This document shows positions 8,340-17,170 of a stretch of 64,000 bases of DNA, piece by piece; positions within the stretch are counted from its first letter, which is position 1, and every line of letters starts with the position of its first letter. The notes under the pieces were generated by a model. The model searched no databases. It was given only the letters and a program-made list of their open reading frames with translations, and had not been told where the DNA came from. Made by a program: the position numbers and the translations under genes. Location of the stretch: positions 1,426,001 through 1,490,000 of the forward strand of contig NZ_CP134399.1 in assembly GCF_002968295.1 (NCBI RefSeq), given 5' to 3'. This DNA is from Mycobacterium sp. ITM-2016-00317 (GTDB taxonomy: Bacteria > Actinomycetota > Actinomycetes > Mycobacteriales > Mycobacteriaceae).

Positions 8340-9149
8340 TCAGAGCTCGCGCAGAGTGCGCTGATAGCGGCGCATGCCCTTGATCCAGCGGTCGTAGTCG
8401 CCGCCCTTGTGCCGGTACATCTCCAGCAACTCGGCGTGCGGCAACACCAGGAACCGGTCGGCGCGGATCGCCTCGACCGTCACCGCCGCGACGTCGGCCG
8501 CGCCGATGACGCCCGCCGACTGCTCGATCGACGCCGCGCCGAGCCGCCCGTCGGGATCGTCGGCGCCCCGGACCGCTTGCAGTAGTGGGGTTTCCACGCC
8601 GAGCGGGCACACGCAGCTGACGCCGACGCCGTCGTCGCCGTAGGTGATCGCGAGCCACTCGGCGAACCCGACCGCGGCGTGCTTGGTCACCGCGTAGCCT
8701 GCCGCGCCGAGTTGGGTCAGCAGTCCGGCCGCCGAGGCCAGCGACACGAAGTATCCCGACCCGCGCGACTGCCAGTGCGGCACCAGCAGCCGGGCCGCGC
8801 GGACGTGGGCGCGCAGGTTCACGTCGAGGATCGTGTCCCAGTCGGATTCTGTTCCGAGCCCGGGCTTTCCGATGATGCCGGCGTTGGCGACATAGATGTC
8901 GACCGGGGTGAACTCGCGCGCCGCCAGCGTGATCAGCGCTTCGATGTCGGCGATCTCGGCCGCGTCGGCCCGCAGCGCGATCGCCGCGCCGCCGTCCGCG
9001 CCGATCGCTGCCGCCGTGGCGTGCGCGCCGGCCTCGTCGAGGTCACCGAGGACGACGCTGACGCCGTGCGCAGCCAACTCGGTCGCGATCGCCGCCCCGA
9101 TCCCGGAGGCGGCTCCCGTGACGATCGCGGTCTTGCCGTGGAGTTCCAT
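8340..9149 (-). CDS. Short-chain dehydrogenase/reductase (classical SDR)
   Basis: 269 residues from ATG 9149; the frame is open further upstream but the family start is here. The Rossmann motif TGAASGIG is at residues 11-18, the NAG motif near 88, the catalytic Ser in SLASAAG near 140 and the YxxxK motif (YAVTK) near 155. It therefore has a complete classical SDR active site using NAD(P). Substrate unknown. Convergent with the P450 gene 8 bases away, so possibly part of the same oxidation pathway, but transcribed separately. Confidence 0.86.
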   Translation of the reverse strand: MELHGKTAIVTGAASGIGAAIATELAAHGVSVVLGDLDEAGAHATAAAIGADGGAAIALRADAAEIADIEALITLAAREFTPVDIYVANAGIIGKPGLGTESDWDTILDVNLRAHVRAARLLVPHWQSRGSGYFVSLASAAGLLTQLGAAGYAVTKHAAVGFAEWLAITYGDDGVGVSCVCPLGVETPLLQAVRGADDPDGRLGAASIEQSAGVIGAADVAAVTVEAIRADRFLVLPHAELLEMYRHKGGDYDRWIKGMRRYQRTLREL

Positions 9150-9162
9150 GCCCTGAGTCTGC

Positions 9163-9224
9163 CGCGAGCGTGCGGAAAGTAGCCCGAAAAGACGGCGTGT
9201 CGGCCGCAGACTCGCACGCTCGCG
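9163..9224. repeat. Intergenic inverted repeat (12-bp arms)
   Basis: CGCGAGCGTGCG at 9163-9174 and its exact reverse complement CGCACGCTCGCG at 9213-9224. A second pair, GTCTGC (9157-9162) and GCAGAC (9206-9211), sits just outside the left arm and inside the right arm. The modular layout looks like a dispersed palindromic repeat unit rather than a single operator. It lies between the dehydrogenase gene and the upstream aldehyde dehydrogenase gene, both minus strand. Confidence 0.5.
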
Positions 9225-9240
9225 CGACAGAGGGTGGGGG

Positions 9241-10785
9241 TCAGCCGAAGTGCACGCCCTGGGCCAGCGGCAGCTCGGTGGAGTAGTTGACGGTGTTGGT
9301 CGCGCGGCGCATGTAGGCCTTCCACGCGTCAGAGCCGGACTCGCGGCCGCCGCCGGTCTCTTTCTCGCCGCCGAACGCGCCGCCGATCTCCGCGCCCGAG
9401 GTGCCGATGTTGACGTTGGCGATGCCGCAGTCCGACCCGTCGGCGGCCAGGAAGCGCTCTGCCTCCCGCATGTCGAGCGTGAAGATCGACGACGAAAGAC
9501 CCTGGGGCACCGCATTGTTGAGCGCGATCGCCTCGTCGAGAGTGTCGTAGGTCAGCACGTAGAGGATCGGCGCGAACGTCTCCTGGTGCACCACCGCGCT
9601 CTGCGCGGGCATCCGGACCACCGCGGGCGTCACATAGAACGCGCCCTCGTCCCCGACGTCGACCCGCTCGCCGCCGGTCACCGAGCCGCCCTCGGCGACG
9701 GCCTGCTGCAGCGCGCCGACCATGTCGCGGTAGGACGCCGTGTGGATCAGCGGCCCCACCAGCGTCCCGTCGGCGAACGGATCACTGACCGGCAGCTGTC
9801 GGTAGGCCGCCACGATGCGGTCCACCAGCTCGTCGGCGATCGACGAGTGCACGATCAGCCGCCGCAGCGTGGTGCACCGCTGCCCGGCCGTGCCCGCCGC
9901 CGAGAACACGATGCCGCGCACCGCCAGGTCCAGGTCGGCGGCCGGGGTCACGATCGCGGCGTTGTTGCCGCCCAGTTCCAGCAGCGCGCGACCGAAACGG
10001 GCGGCCACCCGCGGGCCCACCTCCCGGCCCATCCGCACGGATCCGGTGGCCGACAGCAGCGCCACGCGCGGATCGTCGACCAGCTGCTCACCGACCGCAC
10101 GCTCACCGAGCAGCAGCCGACCCACCGACGACGGCGCGCCGACGTCCGCGCACGCGCGCTCCAGCAGCGCCTGACAGGCCACCGCGGTCAACGGCGTCAG
10201 CTCCGAGGGCTTCCACACCACGGTGTCGCCGCACACCAGCGCGACGGCGGTGTTCCACGCCCACACCGCGACCGGGAAGTTGAACGCGGTGATCACACCG
10301 ACCACGCCGAGCGGATGCCAGTTCTCCATCAGCCGGTGCCCGGGGCGCTCGGAGGCGATCGTGCGGCCGTACAGCTGCCGCGACAGCCCGACCGCGAACT
10401 CGCAGATGTCGATCATCTCCTGCACTTCGCCGAGCGCCTCGGAGGTGATCTTGCCGGCCTCGATGGTCACCAGCGAGGCCAGCGCCTCCTTGTGCTCGAC
10501 GAGCAGCTGTCCCAGCCGGGCCACCAGCGCCCCGCGCACCGGCGCCGGGGTGGTCCGCCATGTCGAGAACGCCTCGGCTGCTGCGGAAATCGCGGCCTCG
10601 GCGTCGGCCGTCGAGGACGCGGGCACGGTGAACAGCACGTCGCCGGTGATCGGGGTGCTCGCAGGCAGGCCTTCGGATCCGGGGTCGCCGAGCGGGACGT
10701 CGGCGCCGACGGCGGCCAGCGCGTCCCTGACGCGCGTGCGTAACGCATCGGCGGTCGGCAGCGGGGAAGTCAGGACTGTGGTCAT
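9241..10785 (-). CDS. pcd: Piperideine-6-carboxylate dehydrogenase (aldehyde dehydrogenase family)
   Basis: 514 residues from ATG 10785; the same frame is open upstream but without family similarity. It is an NAD-dependent aldehyde dehydrogenase: FNFPVAVWAWN and WKPSELTP in the cofactor domain, the catalytic Glu in LELGGNN near residue 272 and the nucleophile Cys in GTAGQRCTTLRR near 307. In the AmaB/Pcd branch these enzymes oxidise piperideine-6-carboxylate (the cyclised product of lysine 6-aminotransferase) to alpha-aminoadipate. Context supports this: lrpA and lat lie just across the divergent gap, the same order as Rv3293-Rv3290c. Probably regulated by the adjacent Lrp. Confidence 0.88.
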   Translation of the reverse strand: MTTVLTSPLPTADALRTRVRDALAAVGADVPLGDPGSEGLPASTPITGDVLFTVPASSTADAEAAISAAAEAFSTWRTTPAPVRGALVARLGQLLVEHKEALASLVTIEAGKITSEALGEVQEMIDICEFAVGLSRQLYGRTIASERPGHRLMENWHPLGVVGVITAFNFPVAVWAWNTAVALVCGDTVVWKPSELTPLTAVACQALLERACADVGAPSSVGRLLLGERAVGEQLVDDPRVALLSATGSVRMGREVGPRVAARFGRALLELGGNNAAIVTPAADLDLAVRGIVFSAAGTAGQRCTTLRRLIVHSSIADELVDRIVAAYRQLPVSDPFADGTLVGPLIHTASYRDMVGALQQAVAEGGSVTGGERVDVGDEGAFYVTPAVVRMPAQSAVVHQETFAPILYVLTYDTLDEAIALNNAVPQGLSSSIFTLDMREAERFLAADGSDCGIANVNIGTSGAEIGGAFGGEKETGGGRESGSDAWKAYMRRATNTVNYSTELPLAQGVHFG

Positions 10786-10872
10786 GGGCAGGCGACTTTC
10801 TGGTCGGGTTCGTGGTTGTGGTGGGGGTCGTGACTCAGAGGTGACGGGCGGGCGCTCCGATACAGTGCGGCC

Positions 10873-11340
10873 ATGACCGAGCCCGCTGACGCGCAGCCGC
10901 TGGACGAGATCGATCGCGTGCTGGCCCGTGAGCTGGTCGCCGACGGCCGGGCCACGCTCGCGCATCTGGCGGCGACGGCGGGGCTGTCGGTGTCGGCGGT
11001 GCAGTCCAGGGTGCGGCGGCTGGAGGCGCGCGGGGTGGTCAGCGGGTACGCCGCGCGCATCGACCCGGAGGCCGTCGGCAGCAAGCTGTCGGCGTTCGTG
11101 GCCATCACTCCTCTCGATCCCTCTCAACCCGATGATGCCCCCGCGCGGCTGGAACACATCCCCGAGATCGAGGCGTGCTATTCGGTGGCCGGTGAGGACA
11201 ACTACCTGCTGCTGGTCCACGTCGAGTCGGCGCGGGCCCTGGAGGGGCTGCTGCAGAAGATCCGCACCGCTGCCGACGTGAAGACGCGGAGCACGATCAT
11301 CTTACAGAAATTTTATAGCGACAGGCGCTACATACCGTAG
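10873..11340 (+). CDS. lrpA: Lrp/AsnC-family regulator of the lysine genes
   Basis: 155 residues. The N-terminal winged HTH (LAHLAATAGLSVSAVQSRV at about residues 33-51) is followed by a RAM/AsnC effector domain (FVAITPL, IPEIEACYSVAGEDNYLLLV, IRTAADVKTRST). In M. tuberculosis the orthologue Rv3291c lies beside lat and responds to amino acids. Here it is 87 bases from the divergent pcd gene and 53 bases upstream of lat, placed to control both. Confidence 0.9.
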   Translation: MTEPADAQPLDEIDRVLARELVADGRATLAHLAATAGLSVSAVQSRVRRLEARGVVSGYAARIDPEAVGSKLSAFVAITPLDPSQPDDAPARLEHIPEIEACYSVAGEDNYLLLVHVESARALEGLLQKIRTAADVKTRSTIILQKFYSDRRYIP

Positions 11341-11349
11341 GAACTACGG
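11335..11349. promoter_or_regulatory. Putative Lrp-binding palindrome upstream of lat
   Basis: CCGTAG (11335-11340) and CTACGG (11344-11349) form a perfect 6-bp palindrome with a 3-base spacer. It overlaps the lrpA stop codon and lies 45 bases before the lat start, followed by an A/T-rich stretch. Lrp/AsnC proteins bind such dyads; binding here is inferred. Confidence 0.4.
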
Positions 11350-11393
11350 TCACAGCACGCACAGCCGTAAAAATTCCGATAGGATCTGCGGTC

Positions 11394-12738
<1,345 letters not shown>

Positions 12739-12752
<14 letters not shown>

Positions 12753-13293
12753 GCCTGCGGATCGTCGACCGCAGCCGGGGCAGATCCGCCCCGCCGACCA
12801 GTTCGCAGCCGTGCAGTTCGGCGAGTTTGCGCGCCGCGGGCGTGAACTCGTGGTTGGTGACGACCATCGTCTGGGTGCAGTCCTGCATCGGCGCCCCGGC
12901 GACCACCTCCTGCACGGCCCCGGCGCCGACGGGCCGCGACTGCCGCTTGCACTGCACCGCGAGCCGGTTGGGCCGGTTGCCGACGATCAGGTCGACGCCC
13001 CAGTCGCCGGTCAGCGGAGTCATGATCACCGGCACGCCGCAGGTTCGGGCGATCCGCGCGATGTAGTCCTCGAACTCGGTGCCCGACATGTCGGTGTGGA
13101 CGGGTCCCTCGTTGGTGCCCGGGGTGGCTGCACCGACCACCACGGCGCGTACAAAGCGGGGGGCCGCTACCGCGCCGGCCGGAATCAGCAACCCGGCCAT
13201 CGCAGTCCAGCCGAGGTCGGCGCCGGCCAGGTAGGCCGTCGTACCTGCGGCGATTCCCAGCGCCGCGTACAGCTTCCACCTCAGCCTCGTCAC
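12739..13293 (-). CDS. Membrane-anchored Mrr-like restriction endonuclease-fold protein
   Basis: 184 residues. Two N-terminal hydrophobic stretches (about residues 7-25 and 28-52) suggest a membrane anchor. The C-terminal part carries the Mrr/PD-(D/E)XK core: MSGTEFEDYIARIARTCG helix, then DWGVDLIVGN with the Asp and LAVQCKRQSR as the QxK arm. Mrr_cat proteins cleave modified or foreign DNA, but membrane-anchored versions of unknown role are widespread in actinobacteria. Convergent with lat (14-base overlap). Confidence 0.78.
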
Positions 13294-13335
13294 GGCAGCA
13301 TCGTAGGCAACGCCGCCGACATCACTGACAGGTCG

Positions 13336-13362
13336 GGTTTATCGCCGCGGGCGTTCGGGAAC
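13336..13362 (+). promoter_or_regulatory. Putative SigF promoter
   Basis: GGTTT at 13336-13340, a 16-base spacer, and GGGAAC at 13357-13362, matching the mycobacterial SigF pattern (GTTT, 15-17 bases, GGGWAW) with one deviation in the last base. It lies 44 bases upstream of the Rv3289c-like start, next to sigF itself. Confidence 0.5.
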
Positions 13363-13405
13363 CCCGCGCACACCAACCGGCCTGCTCGAACTGGAGAACG
13401 ACACG

Positions 13406-13780
13406 ATGGCGGACCTGTCCCACCAGACCCGGGAGCTGCGGCGCGCCGCCGACTACAGCGCGCCGGGCGTCTGGGATGCGGTGCGTACGGGTTTCGCGTT
13501 CGCGGCGGCCGGGGCGGCGTTCCTGTTCGTGGCGCTGGTGTGGATCGGGACGTGCACCGGGTCGCTCGCCGACGCGGCCGGTTGCGGAGTCCCTCAGCGT
13601 GCGATGCTCGCGCTCGGCGCGCCGGCGATCCTGCTGGTCGGGGCTCTGTGGTCGCTGGCCCGCAGCTTCCGGGTGCCGCACGGGATCAGCCGCTGGGCCT
13701 GGCAGGGCGCCGGCTGGACGCTTCTGGCTCTCACGGTGCTCAGCGCCGTGCTGAGTCTTCCCTCGCTGCCCTGGCGGTAG
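13406..13780 (+). CDS. Small membrane protein, Rv3289c-like, SigF neighbourhood
   Basis: 124 residues with three hydrophobic segments (about residues 28-50, 70-85 and 98-117) and a soluble Arg-rich N-terminus. No catalytic motif. In M. tuberculosis a transmembrane protein of this size (Rv3289c) sits between lat and usfY; position and topology agree. A SigF-type promoter motif lies upstream, so expression is probably tied to stress or stationary phase. It precedes usfY by 32 bases and may be cotranscribed with it. Confidence 0.75.
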   Translation: MADLSHQTRELRRAADYSAPGVWDAVRTGFAFAAAGAAFLFVALVWIGTCTGSLADAAGCGVPQRAMLALGAPAILLVGALWSLARSFRVPHGISRWAWQGAGWTLLALTVLSAVLSLPSLPWR

Positions 13781-13812
13781 CAGACTGGAGGGGTAGTTCT
13801 AAGGAGTTACCC

Positions 13813-14121
13813 ATGAAGGGTCCCAGAGATCCAGTCGACCATTCCCGTACCACCCGGCCGCACGCCGGCGAGTCGATGACGGACAACAAGATCATGCCGG
13901 GGCTCGTGGTGATCGGTCTCGCAATCGTCAGCTTCGTCGCCACGCTGGCGGCGTTCGCCACCTCCCACGAGGGGGTGGGGTTGCTGCTCGCCGCGATCGC
14001 CGGGCTCTGCTTTGTGATCGGCGGCTCCTGGCTGCTGATCGAGCATCGCCGCGTCCGGCGTCTCGAAGAGCTTTGGTACGCAGAGCATCCGGGCACAGTC
14101 CGGCAGCGGCCCAACAGCTGA
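13813..14121 (+). CDS. usfY: UsfY-like protein
   Basis: 102 residues from ATG 13813 with AAGGAG 12 bases upstream. The N-terminus resembles the UsfY family (KGPRDPVDHSRTTRPHAGES), followed by two membrane helices (about 37-55 and 60-79) and a basic tail (IEHRRVRRLEELWY). UsfY is encoded upstream of rsbW-sigF in mycobacteria and belongs to the SigF regulon; its function is unknown. Here a larger gene (14242) and two minus-strand stress genes separate it from rsbW. Confidence 0.8.
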   Translation: MKGPRDPVDHSRTTRPHAGESMTDNKIMPGLVVIGLAIVSFVATLAAFATSHEGVGLLLAAIAGLCFVIGGSWLLIEHRRVRRLEELWYAEHPGTVRQRPNS

Positions 14122-14241
14122 ACGGTCTGTGTCGATGTCGAGATTGCCCTCAGGGTCGTGGTTGGTCGTTCTTCCGCAGCCCTGGCGGCAATGTCGGCTT
14201 GAGTCGCCGGATCTGTCAGCGCCGAGGTTCAGCATCGCTGC

Positions 14242-15126
14242 ATGCAACGGGTGTTCATCGGTAGCGACGCGTTGGCTTCCGGGGCGCTGACGAGATCGGC
14301 GCTGCGCTGGAATTACCGCCGGATCCTGCCCGACGTCTATGCGCCCGCGTCCTCGGTGTTGACCCTGCGCGACCGCACGGTCGCGGCGTGGCTGTGGTCT
14401 CGCCGCGGCGGGATCATCGCCGGCGCCGCGGCCGCAGCGCTGCACGGCGCCCGGTGGGTCGAGCAGGATGTGCCGGTCGACCTGATCTGGCGGTGTGGCC
14501 GTCCGCCACCTGGGATCGTCGTGCGGAACCAACGGATCGACGGGGACGAGGTCACCGAGATCTCAGGCATGCTGGTGACGACGCCGCAGCGCACCGCGCT
14601 GGACCTGGCCCGGCATCTGCCCCGGGACCTGGCGGTGGCGCGACTGGATGCGTTGGCCAATGCGACGGAGGTCAAGGCAGTCGACGTGCTGACACTCGCG
14701 CAGCGTTATCCCGCGTCGCGCGGATCGCTCCGGGCAGTGCGCGCGCTGAGTCTGATGGACGGGGGAGCCCAGTCGCCGCGTGAGACCTGGTTGCGGCTGG
14801 TCCTTGTCGACAACTGGGAAGACCGGGTATGCACCCAGATCCGGGTGGGCGAAGGTCGGGAGGTGGCCTACCTCGACATGGGGTACGACGAGCCGAGGAT
14901 CGGCCTCGACTACGAGGGAGCCCATCATTACGCGGACCGTGGCACGTACGTCCGCGATATCGGGCGGGCCGAACTGGTCGAGCGTGATGGATGGATCGAC
15001 ATCAAGGTCGTCAAAGAGCATTCGCCGCAGTTTGTCGTCTGGCGTGTCAACGAAGCGTTCACGCGCCGGGGCTACACGCCGAGATTGCGCCTAGGGCCGC
15101 GGAACCGCCGACGACCACGACCGTGA
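14242..15126 (+). CDS. AbiEi-like/DUF559-type protein, possible nuclease
   Basis: 294 residues. The N-terminal half has the layout of mycobacterial proteins annotated as AbiEi-like: LRWNYRRILPDVYAP, then SRRGGIIAGAAAAALHGARW, then a conserved VTTPQRTALDLAR. The C-terminal half (VGEGREVAYLDMGYDEPRIGLDYEGAHHY, listed only as landmarks AYLDMGY and GLDYEGAHH, then a Lys/Glu-containing strand) resembles Vsr/DUF559 nuclease-fold domains with an E-x-H arrangement. Proteins of this type are common, often multi-copy, in mycobacteria; no function is established. Inserted between usfY and the csbD/rsbW genes. Confidence 0.65.
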   Translation: MQRVFIGSDALASGALTRSALRWNYRRILPDVYAPASSVLTLRDRTVAAWLWSRRGGIIAGAAAAALHGARWVEQDVPVDLIWRCGRPPPGIVVRNQRIDGDEVTEISGMLVTTPQRTALDLARHLPRDLAVARLDALANATEVKAVDVLTLAQRYPASRGSLRAVRALSLMDGGAQSPRETWLRLVLVDNWEDRVCTQIRVGEGREVAYLDMGYDEPRIGLDYEGAHHYADRGTYVRDIGRAELVERDGWIDIKVVKEHSPQFVVWRVNEAFTRRGYTPRLRLGPRNRRRPRP

Positions 15127-15216
15127 CCGCAATCTCGGCCGCCAGGGGAGCCGTCGAACACCGAACGGGCCCAACCGGTTGCCCGGTCAGACCCGTCCCT
15201 GCGGTCTTACTGCGTC

Positions 15217-15453
15217 TTACTGGTTGGCTTCCTGGCGCTTCTCGGCGGCCTTGGCGCCGGCGCGGGCCGACTCGGCCTCGGCTTCCTTCTCGGCCACGTC
15301 GCGCTGTGCATCGGCCTTGTCCTGCTGGGCCTTGCCCTCGCGGATCATGTCGTCGCGACCGGTGACGGTGCCGACAGTTTCCTTGGCCTTGCCCTTCACG
15401 TCCTCGACGACGCCCTTGATGCCTTCTTCGGGACCACTGTTCTTCTCGGTCAT
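15217..15453 (-). CDS. CsbD-like stress-response protein
   Basis: 78 residues from ATG 15453 with GGAAGG 5 bases upstream; an earlier in-frame start at 15567 would place the SigF-type promoter inside the gene and is rejected. The N-terminal GIKGVVEDVKGKAKETVG is the CsbD signature. The rest is a charged Ala/Glu/Lys helix (GKAQQDKADAQRDVAEKEAE). CsbD proteins are abundant general-stress proteins under SigB/SigF-type control. A SigF-type promoter motif is centred about 75 bases upstream. Confidence 0.9.
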   Translation of the reverse strand: MTEKNSGPEEGIKGVVEDVKGKAKETVGTVTGRDDMIREGKAQQDKADAQRDVAEKEAEAESARAGAKAAEKRQEANQ

Positions 15454-15516
15454 GCTTGCCTTCCGCTCGCTGGGTGGATGGGGCCTCAGCGCCCCGTCGT
15501 TTGAGCCACACCCTGG

Positions 15517-15542
15517 CTTCCCGAAGCGCTCGATGGCTAAAC
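15517..15542 (-). promoter_or_regulatory. Putative SigF promoter of the csbD-like gene
   Basis: On the minus strand, GTTT (15542-15539), a 16-base spacer and GGGAAG (15522-15517). It fits the mycobacterial SigF pattern, apart from the last base, and precedes the csbD-like start codon by 63 bases, leaving a short leader. Confidence 0.55.
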
Positions 15543-15712
15543 AGATGACCGCGGTCACACCCGACATCTCTCAGCGGCAATGGGTTTGCGGGCCGATGCC
15601 GGCAAACGCTGCGCGGGAGAACGAGCAGTGAAAGAACACGCGAAGAGGGGTTTGGTCTGCACGGAGCGTGGGGTACTGAGTCCGCACCATGATGACCACC
15701 CCACCGTGCGCG

Positions 15713-15841
15713 TCACTGCATCATCGGCGCCAGTATCAGGAAAGCGCCCGCGTATGTCGCGACGACCGTCAATATCAGGACCGCCAACGTGATACCGGCG
15801 ACTGCCAGAATCCGGCGCAGCGGGTTGGTGTGCTGAGTCAT
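15713..15841 (-). CDS. 42-residue single-span membrane protein
   Basis: ATG at 15841, stop TGA at 15713-15715. The protein starts MTQHTNPLRRIL, continues with one hydrophobic helix of about 24 residues (LAVAGITLAVLILTVVATYA) and ends FLILAPMMQ. Two Arg before the helix favour an N-in orientation by the positive-inside rule. Codon use is normal for the genome (third-position G/C). It lies between the csbD-like gene and rsbW, with a SigF-type promoter motif whose expected start site falls almost on the ATG, so the transcript may be leaderless. Function unknown. Confidence 0.6.
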   Translation of the reverse strand: MTQHTNPLRRILAVAGITLAVLILTVVATYAGAFLILAPMMQ

Positions 15842-15850
15842 AAACCCCGG

Positions 15851-15876
15851 TTACCCGGGGTCGCGATGCCGTTAAC
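15851..15876 (-). promoter_or_regulatory. Putative SigF promoter of the 42-residue membrane protein
   Basis: On the minus strand, GGTTA (15877-15873), a 16-base spacer and GGGTAA (15856-15851). The -10 matches the SigF pattern and the -35 differs in one base. The ATG begins 10 bases after the -10 element, compatible with leaderless transcription. Confidence 0.45.
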
Positions 15877-15950
15877 CGGCGCTCGGTGCGCCCATGAATA
15901 ACGGCGATACAGCCTGGGGTAATGTCGCTGGGAAGTTTCCGGGAGGTCAG

Positions 15951-16385
15951 ATGGCCGATGTGGCGAGCCACAGCAATGGACTGCGTCGCGGCGCGCAGTC
16001 GGTAGAACTGCGCGTGGCAGCCGCGCTGGAGAACCTGGCCGTGCTGCGCACGCTGGTGGCGGCGATCGGCACGTTCGAGGATCTCGATTTCGACGCGGTG
16101 GCAGACCTGCGCCTGGCCGTCGACGAGGCGTGCACGCGACTGATCCGGTCCGCGGTGCCCGACTCGACCCTGCTGGTCGTGGTCGATCCGCAGCCCGATG
16201 CGCTGGTTGTGCACGCGTCGACCACCTGCGACAGCACCGACATCCTCGCGCCGGGCAGCTTCAGCTGGCACGTGCTGAGTTCGCTGACCGACGAGGTCAC
16301 CACGTTCTCCGACGGGCAGTCGGCTGCGGACGGCGAGGTCTTCGGTATCTCCATGACGACGAGGCGAGCGAGTTCGTTGCAGTGA
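15951..16385 (+). CDS. rsbW: Anti-sigma-F factor RsbW (UsfX)
   Basis: 144 residues from ATG 15951, which has GGGAGG 10 bases upstream; an in-frame ATG at 15894 has no similarity to the family N-terminus. It is a GHKL-type kinase fold: the helix RVAAALENLAVLRTLVAAIG, the N-box-like DLRLAVDEACTRLIRSAVPD near residues 52-71 and a C-terminal APGSFSWHVLSSLTDEV. It binds and inhibits SigF and is itself released by STAS antagonists. The stop overlaps the sigF GTG start (GTGA), a translationally coupled pair as in M. tuberculosis Rv3287c-Rv3286c. Confidence 0.93.
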   Translation: MADVASHSNGLRRGAQSVELRVAAALENLAVLRTLVAAIGTFEDLDFDAVADLRLAVDEACTRLIRSAVPDSTLLVVVDPQPDALVVHASTTCDSTDILAPGSFSWHVLSSLTDEVTTFSDGQSAADGEVFGISMTTRRASSLQ

Positions 16386-17170
16386 CCCGGTCGTCGTCCC
16401 AGGGTTCGTCGTCTCGATCGAGCTCTGAATACGCGGACGTCGCTGCGATGTTCCGCGCGCTGGCCGAGCTCGAGGAGGGCTCGGCGGCTTTCCAGCGTCA
16501 GCGTGACCGCATCGTCGAGCGTTGCCTTCCGTTGGCCGATCACATCGCGCGTCGCTTCGACGGTCGCGGTGAGCCGCGCGACGATCTGGTTCAGGTCGCC
16601 CGCGTCGGCCTGGTCAACGCCGTGATCCGGTTCGACGTGAACGCCGGTTCGGACTTCGTGTCCTTTGCGGTGCCGACCATCATGGGCGAGGTCCGCAGGC
16701 ATTTCCGCGACAACAGCTGGTCGGTGAAGGTGCCGCGCCGGCTCAAGGAACTGCACCTGCGGCTGGGTGCGGCCACGGCCGAGCTGTCGCAGCGCCTGGG
16801 TCGGGCTCCGACGGCCACCGAGCTGGCCGCCGAACTGGAGATGGACCGCGACGAGGTGATCGAGGGCCTGGTCGCGGGCAGTTCCTACAACACGTTGTCG
16901 ATCGACTCCGGCGGCAGCGGCAATGAGGACGCTCCGGCTATCGCCGACACCCTCGGCGACGTGGACTTGACGCTGGACCAGATCGAGAACCGTGAGGCGC
17001 TGCGGCCGCTGCTGGCGCAGCTGCCCGAGCGGGAACGTACGGTGCTGGTGCTGCGGTTCTTCGAGTCGATGACGCAGACGCAGATCGCCGAGCGGGTCGG
17101 CATCTCGCAGATGCACGTCTCCCGGCTGCTCGCGAAGTCGCTAGCGCGGCTCCGTGACCAGTTGGAGTGA
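16382..17170 (+). CDS. sigF: RNA polymerase sigma factor SigF
   Basis: 262 residues from a GTG that overlaps the rsbW stop. Sigma-70 regions are clear: region 2 (CLPLADHIARRF, GLVNAVIRFDV, FVSFAVPTIMGEVRRHFRD), region 3 (LSQRLGRAPTATELAAELEM) and region 4 (LPERERTVLVLRFFESMTQTQIAERVGISQMHVSRLL). Length and sequence match SigF of mycobacteria, which drives the general stress and stationary-phase regulon. Held inactive by RsbW. The last 30 bases overlap the convergent STAS gene. Confidence 0.96.
   Translation: MTRSSSQGSSSRSSSEYADVAAMFRALAELEEGSAAFQRQRDRIVERCLPLADHIARRFDGRGEPRDDLVQVARVGLVNAVIRFDVNAGSDFVSFAVPTIMGEVRRHFRDNSWSVKVPRRLKELHLRLGAATAELSQRLGRAPTATELAAELEMDRDEVIEGLVAGSSYNTLSIDSGGSGNEDAPAIADTLGDVDLTLDQIENREALRPLLAQLPERERTVLVLRFFESMTQTQIAERVGISQMHVSRLLAKSLARLRDQLE

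Noticed and set aside
10786..11220. Upstream extension of the aldehyde dehydrogenase frame to 11220
   Set aside because: It runs antisense through lrpA and has low-complexity sequence; the family start is at 10785.
15917..15922. GGGTAA before rsbW as a SigF -10 element
   Set aside because: The bases 16-18 upstream (AATA, GAAT, TGAA) do not match GTTT, so the promoter of rsbW-sigF is left unassigned.
15894..15950. Earlier rsbW start at 15894
   Set aside because: The extra residues have no similarity to UsfX and the ATG at 15951 has a good GGGAGG site.
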